32,848 bases of DNA from DASRYH01 sp035687245 (GCA_035687245.1 DASRYH010000069.1:1-32848); one strand, 5' to 3'. Counted from the stretch's first letter, positions 1 to 7,840 are shown. The notes: generated from the sequence alone by a model not told the origin. Numbers and translations are program-made.

Positions 1-252
1 GCCTGGACCGTGGATCTCGCAGATGATGTCTTGCCCGTCATCCGCTGTGATCGTGAGTTCAATCTGATCGCCCTTATTGAACGGGGCACTCCAGATGTCG
101 ACTTGGTCCGTGTCGCTGTCCAACGAGTTGGTGAAGTCGTACGAAGGCGCTGCAACGCCCGGATACGCGTCATCGCTCGGGCCAGCGTAGACCGGACCCG
201 CCACGGCCAGCGCCAGGGCGCATACCAACAGGAAGGCGAGCGTGCGTCTCAT
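1..252 (-). CDS. Secreted protein, N-terminal fragment (cut by window edge)
   Basis: An open frame of 84 codons starts at ATG 252-250 and runs off the window without a stop, so the gene continues to the left. A purine-rich ribosome site (GGGGGA) lies about 5 nt upstream of the ATG. The product begins with a classic signal peptide (MRRTLAFLLVCALALAVAG, then a likely cut after VYA), so it is exported. The mature part contains a stretch with TDQVDIW and a beta-rich segment (QIELTITADDGQD). This resembles the start of a bacterial pre-peptidase C-terminal-like beta-sandwich, the type also seen in the secreted protein at 6347-7549. Its function is unknown. That it is secreted is well supported; the domain call is inference from a short stretch. 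Confidence 0.75.
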   Translation of the reverse strand, partial: MRRTLAFLLVCALALAVAGPVYAGPSDDAYPGVAAPSYDFTNSLDSDTDQVDIWSAPFNKGDQIELTITADDGQDIICEIHGPG

Positions 253-400
253 AAGTCCCCCAATCCCGGAAGCCGCCGGCTGCGACTTCATCCCCCGATG
301 ATGTGCGCGATCCGTTGCAGGCCCCTCCATCGTCCGCTGGACGGCGCGGCATGTCCAGATGGTTCGAGTCTCCATCTACACGGATCGAGACAACGCAAAC

Positions 401-423
401 GGGCGACCCACAGTGGGCCGCCC
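401..423 (-). terminator. Terminator after clpX
   Basis: A 10-bp stem with one mismatch (arms 401-410 and 414-423) and a 3-nt loop lies 27 bases past the clpX stop. In the minus direction it is followed by GTTTGCGTTGT. It probably ends the tig-clpP-clpX transcript before the next secreted-protein gene. Confidence 0.65.
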
Positions 424-449
424 GTCAGTTTGCATGTGAGTTGCGCGCC

Positions 450-1706
450 TTAGCTCGCTTCGGCCTGACCCTGTCGAACGACCGTGGGACCGACGCCGCT
501 ATCCACGGTCTCGGCAGTCACGACCACTTCGGCGATGTCTACCGAGCCGGGCAGCTCGTACATCGTGTCGAGCAGCATGTGCTCGCAGATCGACCGAAGG
601 CCTCGGGCACCGGTGCCGCGCTTGATTGCGTGACGGGAGATGGCGCGAAGCGCCTCGTCGGTGAAGGTGAGCTTCACGTCCTCGAGCCCAAAGAGGCGCT
701 GGTACTGCTTGACGAGCGCGTTCTTCGGCTCCGTGAGGATATGGACGAGATCGTCTTCGGTCAGCTCCTCGACGTTGGTGATGACCGGCAGGCGACCGAC
801 GAACTCGGGAATCATGCCGAAGCGGTGCAGGTCCTCGGGCAGCACCTGCGCAAGCAGCTCGCCGGTCTGCGGCCCGTGGCCTTCCGGGATCTCGGCGGTA
901 AAGCCGACGCCCTTCTTGCCCACGCGGTCGGCGATGAGCTTGTCGAGGCCGACGAACGCGCCACCAAGGATGAACAGCACGTTGGTGGTGTCGATACGGA
1001 TGAGCTCCTGCTGCGGGTGCTTGCGCCCGCCCTGCGGAGGCACGGCGGCTTCGGTGCCCTCGAGGATCTTGAGAAGCGCCTGCTGCACGCCCTCGCCCGA
1101 CACGTCGCGCGTGATCGAGAGGTTCTCGGCCTTGCGCGCGATCTTGTCGATCTCGTCGATATAGATGATGCCGACCTCGGCGCGCTTGGTGTCGAAGTCC
1201 GCGGCGGTGATGAGCTTGAGCAGGATGTTCTCGACATCCTCGCCCACGTAGCCGGCCTCCGTGAGCGCGGTTGCATCCGCGATGGCGAACGGCACCTTCA
1301 GTACGCGAGCAAGCGTCTGCGCAAGCAGCGTCTTGCCGCAACCGGTCGGTCCGAGCATGAGGATGTTGCTCTTAGCGAGCTCGACCTCGTCGTCGTGCAC
1401 CGACGTCGGCAGCGTTACGCGCTTGTAGTGGTTGTAGACCGCAACGGAGAGGATCTTCTTGGCCCGCTCCTGGCCCACAACGTAGTTGTTGAGCGCCTCA
1501 AAGATCGCCGCCGGCGTAGGCAGGTCGTCGAGCAGCGGTCGCTCGGCGGCCTCCTCGGACAGCTCGTCTTCGACGATGTCGTTGCACAGCTCGATGCACT
1601 CATCGCAGATATAGACGCCCGGCCCTGCGATGAGCTTGCGCACGTGGCGCTGGCTCTTGCCGCAGAACGAGCACTTCAGCTGTTCGGGACCCTCAGGAGT
1701 CGCCAC
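450..1706 (-). CDS. clpX: ATP-dependent Clp protease ATP-binding subunit ClpX
   Basis: ClpX is the hexameric AAA+ unfoldase that feeds substrates, including tmRNA-tagged proteins, into the ClpP chamber in the cytoplasm. The 418-residue product has the full family layout. An N-terminal C4 zinc-binding domain has cysteines at 12, 15, 34 and 37. Walker A GPTGCGKT is at 119-126, the pore loop GYVG at 153-156, Walker B YIDEID at 182-187, an RKH loop at 228-230, and a sensor-2 segment GARGLR near 366-371. The start is GTG at 1706-1704, with GGAAGG upstream inside the end of clpP. The gene begins 3 nt after the clpP stop, so the two are co-transcribed. Length and motifs are normal and nothing suggests loss of activity. 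Confidence 0.97.
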   Translation of the reverse strand: MATPEGPEQLKCSFCGKSQRHVRKLIAGPGVYICDECIELCNDIVEDELSEEAAERPLLDDLPTPAAIFEALNNYVVGQERAKKILSVAVYNHYKRVTLPTSVHDDEVELAKSNILMLGPTGCGKTLLAQTLARVLKVPFAIADATALTEAGYVGEDVENILLKLITAADFDTKRAEVGIIYIDEIDKIARKAENLSITRDVSGEGVQQALLKILEGTEAAVPPQGGRKHPQQELIRIDTTNVLFILGGAFVGLDKLIADRVGKKGVGFTAEIPEGHGPQTGELLAQVLPEDLHRFGMIPEFVGRLPVITNVEELTEDDLVHILTEPKNALVKQYQRLFGLEDVKLTFTDEALRAISRHAIKRGTGARGLRSICEHMLLDTMYELPGSVDIAEVVVTAETVDSGVGPTVVRQGQAEAS

Positions 1707-1709
1707 GAT

Positions 1710-2321
1710 CTAGCCTTCCGTCGCCTTGCGGCTGTCGAGCAGCTCGTCGACCAGGCCGTAGTCCCTGGCCTCAGACGCGATCATGATGTTGTCGCGCTCG
1801 GTGTCCAGGTGGATGGTCTCGGCCGACTGGCCAGTGTGCTTGGCGAGAATGTCGTCGAGCTGGCTGCGCAGGCGCAGCATCTCCTTGGCCTGGATCTCGA
1901 TGTCGGTGACCTGACCCTGCGTGCCGCCCCACGGCTGATGGATGAGCACGCGGCTGTGCGGCAGCGCGTAGCGCTTACCGGCAGCACCGGCGGCCAGAAG
2001 CACAGCAGCCATCGACGCGCACTGGCCAACACAGATCGTCGACACGGGGCACTTGATGAACTGCATCGTGTCGTAGATCGCCAGACCCGCGGTGACCGAG
2101 CCACCGGGCGAGTTGATGTAGAGGTTGATGTCCTTCTCCGGATCGGCGCTCTCCAGATGGATGAGCTGCGCGATCAGCAGGTTCGCGACGTGGTCGTCGA
2201 TCTCGGTGCCGAGAAAGACGACGCGCTCGTTGAGCAGTCGCGAGTAGATGTCGAAGCTACGCTCACCGCGCGACGTCTGTTCGATGACGATCGGTACGAG
2301 TGCCTTTGCGTCAGGCAGCAT
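1710..2321 (-). CDS. clpP: ATP-dependent Clp protease proteolytic subunit ClpP
   Basis: ClpP is the serine protease that forms the double heptameric chamber degrading proteins delivered by ClpX or ClpC in the cytoplasm. The 203-residue product has the family signature around SPGGSVTAGL. A catalytic triad can be assigned as Ser103 (in GQCASM), His128 (in VLIHQP) and Asp177 (in TERDN). The ATG at 2321 is preceded by AAGGAG inside the last codons of tig, and only 3 nt separate the tig stop from this start. This is the usual tig-clpP-clpX arrangement. There is a single clpP here; whether the genome has a second copy cannot be seen. Confidence 0.97.
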   Translation of the reverse strand: MLPDAKALVPIVIEQTSRGERSFDIYSRLLNERVVFLGTEIDDHVANLLIAQLIHLESADPEKDINLYINSPGGSVTAGLAIYDTMQFIKCPVSTICVGQCASMAAVLLAAGAAGKRYALPHSRVLIHQPWGGTQGQVTDIEIQAKEMLRLRSQLDDILAKHTGQSAETIHLDTERDNIMIASEARDYGLVDELLDSRKATEG

Positions 2322-2324
2322 GTG

Positions 2325-3746
2325 CTACTCCTTGGTTTCGTCCGCGTCGCCCTCGACGGCGGCCTCTTCGGCAGCCTTCTTCGGGGCCTTCTTGGCGGTC
2401 GACTTCTTAGTACCCTTGGCCTCAGACTTCGCAGCGGCCTCCGGCGCGATCTCCTTTATGGTGCACTCGGCGAGCAGCGTCTGCATGGCCTTGCGGTGCA
2501 TGACCTGCTCACGGATGACCGGCAGCAAGCCGAGGTCTTCCCAGCGCTTGCGGGCCTCTTCCGGCGTCTTGTCGGCATCAGTCGCCATGACAGAGATCTC
2601 TTCGTTGAGGTCGGCGTCGGTGACTTCCATATTGCGAGCGCGGAAGAACGCCTCGAGCGCGAGCTCTTCGGCCACTGAGCTCTTGGCCTGAGCGGCCATG
2701 TCCTCGTCAACCTGCTCGGGCGTCTGGCCCGTGGACGCGAGGTAGTCGCCGAACTCCATGCCGCGACCGTCGAGCATCTGGTTGAAGTCCTGCCCGATCT
2801 GCTGCTTTCGGCTGTCGACCATCGCCTGCGGGATGTCGCCCTCGATCCGCGAGGCCAGTGTCAGGCGAATCTGCTCCTCAAGCATGCGGTCGAACGCAAT
2901 CTTCTTCTGCTGATCGACGCGCATACGGACATCCGCGCGCATCTCGTCTACCGAATCGAAGCCGCCCACGTTGGAGGCGAACTCGTCGTCGACCTCAGGC
3001 AGCACCTTGGCCTTGACCTCGTGAACGGTGATGTCGAAACCGGCGGTCTTGCCCGCAAAGTCAGGGTTCGAGGTGGTGTCGGGAATCTCGAAAGAAGCCT
3101 TGACCTCGTCGCCTGCCTTCGCACCGATGAGAGCCGCGTCGAACTCAGCGGGCATCAAGCCGCGGTTCATCTCATAGAGGTACTGGTCGACCGTGTTGCC
3201 CTCGTAGCCCTCGCCGTCGACGGTGCCGACGAACGACAGCAGGACGTAGTCACCTTCGGCGACTCCGCGATCCTCGACCGGCTCGAGCGAGGCGAAACGC
3301 TCGCGGGCGAGCTCGATCTGGATGTCGATGTCCTCGTCTGAGGCTACCTTCGGCGGCATCTCGACTTCGAACGCGTCGGCGCTGCTCACCGTGAGCTCGG
3401 GGCGCAGCTGAACTTCAGCCACGAATGTGAAGGCTTCACCGGGCACGACGCTATCCAGGTCGCTGACCTCGGGCGAGGCGATCGGGCGCAGCCCTTCGGC
3501 ATCCACGGCCTGGCCATATGTGTCATTGACGAGCGCTTCGGTGGCCTCAGCGAGGATGTACTCCTGGCCGAGGTGCTGATCGAGGATCGGGCGCGGTGCC
3601 TTGCCGGGACGGAAGCCCGGAAAGCGGTACTTCTTCGCAAGCGCCTTGTAGGCCTGACCGATGACGTCATCTACGGTCTCTGCCGGTACGGTGACCGTCA
3701 GTTTGACCTTGGCGCCTTCGAGGCGTTCGACCGAGGTGGTGAGCAC
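2325..3746 (-). CDS. tig: Trigger factor (ribosome-associated chaperone / PPIase)
   Basis: Trigger factor binds ribosomal protein uL23 at the tunnel exit and shields nascent chains. I place the start at GTG 3746-3744, giving 473 residues, because AAAGGAA sits just upstream and the family begins with a segment like TTSVERLEG. The open frame runs 33 codons further upstream, but that part overlaps tRNA-Leu and is not plausible protein. The ribosome-binding signature GFRPGK is at about 44-49. An FKBP-like PPIase domain follows at roughly 150-245 (from GDYVLLSF to GFDITVHEVKAK), then the helical substrate-binding C-domain. The tail is a Lys/Ala/Glu-rich extension (KSTAKKAPKKAAEEAA) beyond the usual length, common in high-GC Gram-positives. 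It heads the tig-clpP-clpX operon. Confidence 0.95.
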   Translation of the reverse strand: MLTTSVERLEGAKVKLTVTVPAETVDDVIGQAYKALAKKYRFPGFRPGKAPRPILDQHLGQEYILAEATEALVNDTYGQAVDAEGLRPIASPEVSDLDSVVPGEAFTFVAEVQLRPELTVSSADAFEVEMPPKVASDEDIDIQIELARERFASLEPVEDRGVAEGDYVLLSFVGTVDGEGYEGNTVDQYLYEMNRGLMPAEFDAALIGAKAGDEVKASFEIPDTTSNPDFAGKTAGFDITVHEVKAKVLPEVDDEFASNVGGFDSVDEMRADVRMRVDQQKKIAFDRMLEEQIRLTLASRIEGDIPQAMVDSRKQQIGQDFNQMLDGRGMEFGDYLASTGQTPEQVDEDMAAQAKSSVAEELALEAFFRARNMEVTDADLNEEISVMATDADKTPEEARKRWEDLGLLPVIREQVMHRKAMQTLLAECTIKEIAPEAAAKSEAKGTKKSTAKKAPKKAAEEAAVEGDADETKE

Positions 3747-3803
3747 AGGCTTGTTTCCTTTCAACGTTGCACGCCGGGTGCCGGCCCGACATCTTCGAAT
3801 CAG

Positions 3804-3888
3804 TGGTGCGGGCGAGAGGACTCGAACCTCCACGAGTTTCCCCACTGGAACCTAAATCCAGCGCGTCTGCCAGTTCCGCCACGCCCGC
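3804..3888 (-). tRNA. tRNA-Leu (anticodon TAG)
   Basis: An 85-nt cloverleaf of class II size, with a long variable arm, is read on the minus strand. The 7-bp acceptor GCGGGCG pairs with CGCCCGC, the anticodon loop TTTAGGT carries TAG, the T-arm GGTTCGAGTCC is intact and the terminal CCA is encoded. It lies 57 nt upstream of the trigger-factor start on the same strand, so both may be read from one promoter. Confidence 0.95.
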
Positions 3889-3904
3889 GAGAACACGGCC
3901 CCCC

Positions 3905-3913
3905 ATCATATCA
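3905..3913 (-). promoter_or_regulatory. Putative extended -10 promoter for tRNA-Leu (and tig operon)
   Basis: On the minus strand the sequence TGATATGAT forms an extended -10 (TG, one base, TATGAT) about 17 nt before the mature 5' end of tRNA-Leu. No good -35 is found at 17 nt, which fits extended -10 promoters. It is the only promoter-like signal I see between the tRNA and the next upstream gene. Confidence 0.45.
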
Positions 3914-3947
3914 GAGAGAAGTCGTGTCTACCTCGTGCGAGCGGGGG

Positions 3948-5669
3948 CTACTTGACGGTGAAATAGTCCCAGGAACCCCAGGTGTCCGCGTTCGCCGAAT
4001 CGGCCAGATGATGCGCGATCAGCTTGTAGCGGCCCTTCGACTTGATGACGACCTTGGCCGAATAGCGCGTGGGCCACGTTGACGAACTCGGGGTTGAGTA
4101 GGCTGCGGTGAACGTCTTGTAGGCGTGGTACTTCTTGTCCGCGCCCTTCTTGTAGACGTGGATCTTGACCTTGTTGCTGTTGCTCTTGGCATGCTTGGGC
4201 GCGATATAGCCTGAGGCGTAATAGGCCCTGTTCTTGTAGATGGTCTTCCACGATGTAGCGCGAGCCAGCTTCACCTTCGGCAGGAAGGTGTAGGTAACTG
4301 CGCTTCCCTCGTAGGAGTCGTCGCCCGCAAAGCTCAGCTGGTAGCTTCTCGCCGAATCGATCACGAGCGACTCGACGTAGACGTAGCCATCCGCGTTGGT
4401 GGGCACCTTCGTGCTCCAGGTGCCGCCGATACGGCTGACCGTGACCGTCTTGTTCGCAAGGGGGACCCCCGCCGAATCGACGAGCTGGACGCCGACCTTC
4501 GGCGAAGAGCCGTACGCCGGCGCAGAGGACTGGCTTGCGGGGACGAGCGATGTGGCCGACCAGACGCGGATGCTCGCTGACTTCGGCGTTTCCACGTTTC
4601 CGGCGACGTCGGTCGAGCGATACTCCACGGTGTGCGTACCAAGTGTGGCGATGTTCACAAGCGTGCCGAACTGCCAGGCTCCGCCATCCACACGCCACTC
4701 GGTCGATGCGATGCCTGAGCCTCCCCCGTCCGTGGGCGCAAGGACGATGGCTGCCGTGCGTACGTAGCTGGCCACAGCATTGGACGCGGTTACGGGCGCG
4801 GTCTTCTCGATCCCAAAGAGCGCGGTGTGGTGCTCCGAGTCGTTGCCGGCACCGTCGATCGACCAGTATTCGAGATTGTGAGTGCCCTCGGCGAAGACAG
4901 TGCGCGATGAAACGGGACTCTCGACGCCGTCGACGATCGACCTCACGCCGTACAGTCCCGAGCCGCCGACATCCGCGCCGCTCACGTCCACTGTGACCGC
5001 CGCATTCGTCCAGCCCACCGAAGGCAGGCCCGCCGCGCTCGCGGTTGGAGGCGTGCCGTCCACATTGAAGGTCGTGTTGATAACGGTCTCGGCGTTGGCA
5101 GCGTAGTCCTGAGCGTAGTAGTACAACACGGCAGGCGCTGGCTGAGCGGTCGGAGACGTGGTCTCAGAGCCGGGGTAGAAAGGCGACCACGGGGGGCTGT
5201 CCCAGTAGTAGAAGACCCCGACGGGTTCCTCAGCCGTGAACCAGAAGACCGGCACGGACTTGTACCAGCCGACCGCCGGACCGGCGGCAGGATCGGTGTG
5301 AAGCTGCGCGTGCGGCGTCACCGTGTCGAGCGTAATGCCCGTTGCGGGGATCTTGTCCACGGTCTCACCGGTCGCGCTCTTGAAGTGGGCCTGCACCACA
5401 TAGGTGCCGTCGACCGCGGGCAGAACCACCGATGTGGTCTCCGCGTAGGCGACCCAGTCGGTCCACGTAGCGCTCGTATCGACCGAGAACTGCATCTCGG
5501 TCGCGTCACTCACGTTCATCTGCACCGACACCGTCGTCGAGTTCGTTCCGGTGTTGCCGTTCTGGACGATGTAGGAGTTCACGGTCGGCTCGACCGCCGA
5601 AGCGAGCGCCGGTGTGAGCACGAGTGCGGCGCAGGCCGCAGCGAGCAGTATCGTTACAAGACGCCTCAT
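3948..5669 (-). CDS. Secreted multi-domain Ig-like/OmpL47-type protein with shared C-terminal module
   Basis: The 573-residue product starts at ATG 5669-5667, preceded by GGAGG at 5 nt; an in-frame TTG four codons upstream is less likely. A signal peptide (MRRLVTILLAAACAALVL, cut near ALASA) shows export. The mature part is a string of beta-sandwich segments. Two OmpL47/Ig-like units lie at about 201-286 and 291-368, each with the pattern LEYWSIDGAGN or VEYRSTDVAGN. An Ig-like domain of the cell-surface adhesin type follows at roughly 385-460. Residues 464-573 are a Lys/Tyr-rich module beginning PKVKLARATSWKT and ending GSWDYFTVK, shared with the proteins at 6347-7549 and 26749-29994. There is no LPXTG motif or C-terminal membrane segment. 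A surface or extracellular binding role is likely, with ligand unknown. Confidence 0.85.
   Translation of the reverse strand: MRRLVTILLAAACAALVLTPALASAVEPTVNSYIVQNGNTGTNSTTVSVQMNVSDATEMQFSVDTSATWTDWVAYAETTSVVLPAVDGTYVVQAHFKSATGETVDKIPATGITLDTVTPHAQLHTDPAAGPAVGWYKSVPVFWFTAEEPVGVFYYWDSPPWSPFYPGSETTSPTAQPAPAVLYYYAQDYAANAETVINTTFNVDGTPPTASAAGLPSVGWTNAAVTVDVSGADVGGSGLYGVRSIVDGVESPVSSRTVFAEGTHNLEYWSIDGAGNDSEHHTALFGIEKTAPVTASNAVASYVRTAAIVLAPTDGGGSGIASTEWRVDGGAWQFGTLVNIATLGTHTVEYRSTDVAGNVETPKSASIRVWSATSLVPASQSSAPAYGSSPKVGVQLVDSAGVPLANKTVTVSRIGGTWSTKVPTNADGYVYVESLVIDSARSYQLSFAGDDSYEGSAVTYTFLPKVKLARATSWKTIYKNRAYYASGYIAPKHAKSNSNKVKIHVYKKGADKKYHAYKTFTAAYSTPSSSTWPTRYSAKVVIKSKGRYKLIAHHLADSANADTWGSWDYFTVK
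3951..4280 (-). other. C-terminal module, copy A (110 residues)
   Basis: Copy A of the C-terminal module shared by three secreted proteins in this window. Conserved points are KVKLARxTSWKT at its start, YYAxGxIxPKH, VYKK, SRYSAK-like and SKGRYKL segments, then ADSANADTWGSWDYFTVK at the very end. It is predicted all-beta from its alternating pattern. Its function is not known to me. Confidence 0.8.
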
Positions 5670-5781
5670 CGAGGCCTCCAAGCTCTAGTACGGAAGCATA
5701 CAAAGCCCGCGTGCGTAGCGCGCAGCGCGGCCTCTAACCGATTGTACGTTTTAAGAGCAAGTGCCTTGCCGCATCGCACGG

Positions 5782-5795
5782 TTGACGTGAGTCAA
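5782..5795. promoter_or_regulatory. Short palindrome in the divergent intergenic region
   Basis: TTGAC-GTGA-GTCAA is a perfect 5-bp inverted repeat with a 4-nt centre. It sits between the minus-strand secreted gene (start 5669) and the plus-strand gene (start 5865). Its left half also resembles a -35 element. It could be an operator, but a repeat this short can arise by chance. Confidence 0.25.
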
Positions 5796-5864
5796 TGCGC
5801 CCAACGGTTCTAAGCGCGCATCATGGGCGTGCTCTATCTGCGATCGATCCAATTGGAGCACACG

Positions 5865-6164
5865 ATGAGCGATCAATCCCCGGCGACCGTTCGGGTCATC
5901 GCAATGTTGCATGGCTACTGTTGCCAGCACGGCCTGCCGGTCTTTCAGCGAGTACAGGTTCCCGCCGAAGGCATCAGCGCTCGAGCGCTCGCCGAACGCC
6001 TCTCGCTGCCTATCGAGATGATCGACGGAGTGTTCCTCGACCACCGCGGTGTGGGCCTCGACGCAATCGTTGAGCCGGGGGCGCGGGTCGCCTACGTGCC
6101 GAAAGGCACGCCCGCATCGCATCCCGCTTTCTTCGGCAGGTTCAAGACGCGCACAGGCGCCTAG
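5865..6164 (+). CDS. Small MoaD/ThiS-like beta-grasp protein, no C-terminal diglycine
   Basis: The 99-residue product is the only convincing plus-strand gene in the window. I chose ATG 5865 because GGAG lies about 7 nt upstream; an in-frame ATG at 5823 has no such site. The sequence has the look of a ubiquitin-like sulfur-carrier fold: an N-terminal strand VRVIAMLHGYC, a middle helix ARALAERLSLP, then a segment (IDGVFLDHRG, DAIVEPGARVAYVPKGTP) that matches the end of MoaD/ThiS domains. True carriers end in Gly-Gly, whereas this one continues to FKTRTGA without it. A sulfur-carrier role is therefore doubtful, and binding or regulation is more likely. It stands alone, with a terminator at 6264-6292 after it. 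The family assignment is inference. Confidence 0.6.
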   Translation: MSDQSPATVRVIAMLHGYCCQHGLPVFQRVQVPAEGISARALAERLSLPIEMIDGVFLDHRGVGLDAIVEPGARVAYVPKGTPASHPAFFGRFKTRTGA

Positions 6165-6263
6165 CCACGCACCCGTCGAATCGGTCTGCAGCACAACGAC
6201 CTCCGGCAGCTGTTCCAGCGCACGGGCCAGAGCGAAGCTCTGAGTATCGAAATCATCGATGCA

Positions 6264-6292
6264 GAAAGCCGGCCCACGGGGGACCGGCTTTC
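6264..6292. terminator. Bidirectional terminator between convergent genes
   Basis: A 9-bp perfect stem (GAAAGCCGG with CCGGCTTTC) and an 11-nt loop lies between the plus-strand gene ending at 6164 and the minus-strand gene ending at 6347. The stem begins with GAAA and ends with TTTC, so it can act in both directions. Confidence 0.7.
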
Positions 6293-6346
6293 TCGAGTAT
6301 CGCTAGACGGCCTGCCGACCCTGTTTGGGGCCGGCGATATAGGAGC

Positions 6347-7549
6347 CTACTTGACGGTTACGTAGTCCGGCGTCCCGCGTGTGGCGGCATTTGCGGCGTC
6401 AGCACGATGATAGGCAACGAGTTTCCAGCGCCCCTTCATCGACTTCGAGAACTTCACCGGCACCCTGTACATGCTCCGAGACGCACTGTACGCGGCGTAC
6501 GTAGAACCGGTCTTGAAGGTCTTGGTCGGCGACGACGGGTACGATCCGTTGCTGCGTCGCTTGTAGGCAAGAATCACCATCTTGGGAGCGGCGCTCTGGT
6601 GGGTCGGGCCGATCAGCCCCTTCGCGTAGTAGGTCCTGCCGTGCTTCAGCGTCGCCCATGACGTCTTCCGGCTCAGACTCACCTTGGTGTAAGGCGGCGC
6701 TGCGGGGGGCGGCGGCGCTGTGGGGTAGACCGGCTCGGCGCTCACGCCAGGGCCCTGGATGTCGAAGAGGTAGGGCGCGGGCGGCGCGGCCCATGTGTTC
6801 TCAAACCGCACGTAGTAGACGCCAGGGTTGAGGATCAGAGAGCTAACGCCGTTGGTGACGCTCGCTAGGGGCGACAGCCCGGGGTCGCCGTAGATCGACA
6901 TCGCTACGCTCGGGCTGTCCATGTCCGTGCAGCCGAAGACGACGGTCCCAATGGACGTCACGGCGAACTTGTACCAGTCCGTATCCCCCTCGGACTGGAT
7001 AGACCCGAGGTGGTTCTCGTAGGGGCGGACCCACTGGGCGCCTGCATACGACGTCTCGTACACCTCCGGCATCGGGGTACCAGGCCGGTGCGTGTGCGCG
7101 TGGTCGGGCGCGTAGCCCGAGACAGCACCCGATAGGGTCAGTTGGTAGGTACCCGGGTAGTCCATGATCCACGTATGGTCCTGCGCTACACGCACGTAGT
7201 AGAGTCCCGCCGGCAACTGGACCGTCTTCTGGTAGCTCACTGAGGTCCCATTGTCCCAGTCGATCGTCTCGAGGTAGCCCGCCTCATAGCGGTGCACCCA
7301 GATTCGGTAGTCCTGACCATCGGTGGCGTCGAGACGCCAGGTCACATCAGTAAGAGCCGGAACGTAGAAGTAGTACCAGTCAGCGTCTCCGTCAGAGGAG
7401 ATCGCGGCCGTAACCGATCCGGCGACAGGCCCCTCGGCGCCCGAGAAGGTTCCGTTGTCTGGCTCGGACGCCCAAGCTGGACTCGCTCCTCCGCCCACCA
7501 AGGCGATAGTGATAGCGGCGCCCACGAGCATCCTTCGCAGTAATGACAT
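6347..7549 (-). CDS. Secreted protein with two PPC-like domains and shared C-terminal module
   Basis: The 400-residue product starts at ATG 7549-7547, with GAGAGG about 6 nt upstream. A signal peptide (MSLLRRMLVGAAITIALVGG, cut near AWA-SEP at 27/28) shows export. Two pre-peptidase C-terminal-like beta-sandwich domains follow, at about 30-145 and 170-268. Each has the typical DADWYYFYV or DTDWYKFAV strand and a later LPAGLYYVRV or LNPGVYYVRF strand. A proline-rich linker at about 270-287 leads to the C-terminal module (288-400, from TKVSLSRKTSW to PDYVTVK). PPC domains usually accompany secreted hydrolases, yet no catalytic domain is present, so this looks like a binding or structural surface protein. 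It is closest in type to the fragment at 1-252. Confidence 0.85.
   Translation of the reverse strand: MSLLRRMLVGAAITIALVGGGASPAWASEPDNGTFSGAEGPVAGSVTAAISSDGDADWYYFYVPALTDVTWRLDATDGQDYRIWVHRYEAGYLETIDWDNGTSVSYQKTVQLPAGLYYVRVAQDHTWIMDYPGTYQLTLSGAVSGYAPDHAHTHRPGTPMPEVYETSYAGAQWVRPYENHLGSIQSEGDTDWYKFAVTSIGTVVFGCTDMDSPSVAMSIYGDPGLSPLASVTNGVSSLILNPGVYYVRFENTWAAPPAPYLFDIQGPGVSAEPVYPTAPPPPAAPPYTKVSLSRKTSWATLKHGRTYYAKGLIGPTHQSAAPKMVILAYKRRSNGSYPSSPTKTFKTGSTYAAYSASRSMYRVPVKFSKSMKGRWKLVAYHRADAANAATRGTPDYVTVK
6350..6688 (-). other. C-terminal module, copy B (113 residues)
   Basis: Copy B of the shared module and the most diverged of the three. It keeps the order KVSLSRKTSW, TYYAKGLIGPTH, LAYKRR, MYRVPVKF, KGRWKLVAYHRADAANAAT and a final PDYVTVK in place of the usual WDYFxVK. 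Confidence 0.75.
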
Positions 7550-7606
7550 CTGTGTCCTCTCTCTCCCCTTCTGCCCACCCGAGCAAGAAGTCGCAGCGTG
7601 ACGCCG

Positions 7607-7612
7607 ATTCTA
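7607..7612 (-). promoter_or_regulatory. Putative -10 element (TAGAAT) for the 6347-7549 gene
   Basis: TAGAAT on the minus strand lies about 57 nt before the ATG. A weak -35 candidate (GTTGCA) stands 16 nt upstream. The rest of the roughly 300-base gap 7550-7851 shows no gene, only this and the terminator at 7812-7840. Confidence 0.3.
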
Positions 7613-7811
7613 TCCGAACCGTCACCCATGCAACCATGCCCATTCGGCGAATAGTCCGAGGTAGAGCGGCAAGAAGCCAGCGCGTCGGGATAGGCGTTGC
7701 CCCGGTCCTGCCGGGCATGATCCGCCGCGGATGTCCCTGCCAACCCGACGGCTGCGCGCGCTCTCGGACTTGGAGTCCAGGGCAGCCCGAGTAGGCGAAT
7801 CCGAACACAAA

Positions 7812-7840
7812 GAACCCCCGCCACTGAGTGACGAGGGTTC
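7812..7840 (-). terminator. Terminator of the Arg-His-Lys tRNA transcript
   Basis: A 14-bp stem with two mismatches (GAACCC at one end, GGGTTC at the other) around a single-base loop is followed on the minus strand by TTTGTGTT. It begins about 12 nt after the encoded CCA of tRNA-Lys. Confidence 0.75.

Noticed and set aside
303..2678. A 791-codon open frame on the plus strand antisense to clpX and clpP
   Set aside because: It is a high-GC shadow frame opposite two highly conserved genes; its composition is Arg/Leu/Asp-rich, with no recognisable motif or ribosome site.
3747..3845. N-terminal extension of trigger factor by 33 codons
   Set aside because: It overlaps tRNA-Leu, and part of the peptide is the translated T-arm and variable arm. 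The GTG at 3746 has a ribosome site and matches the family start.
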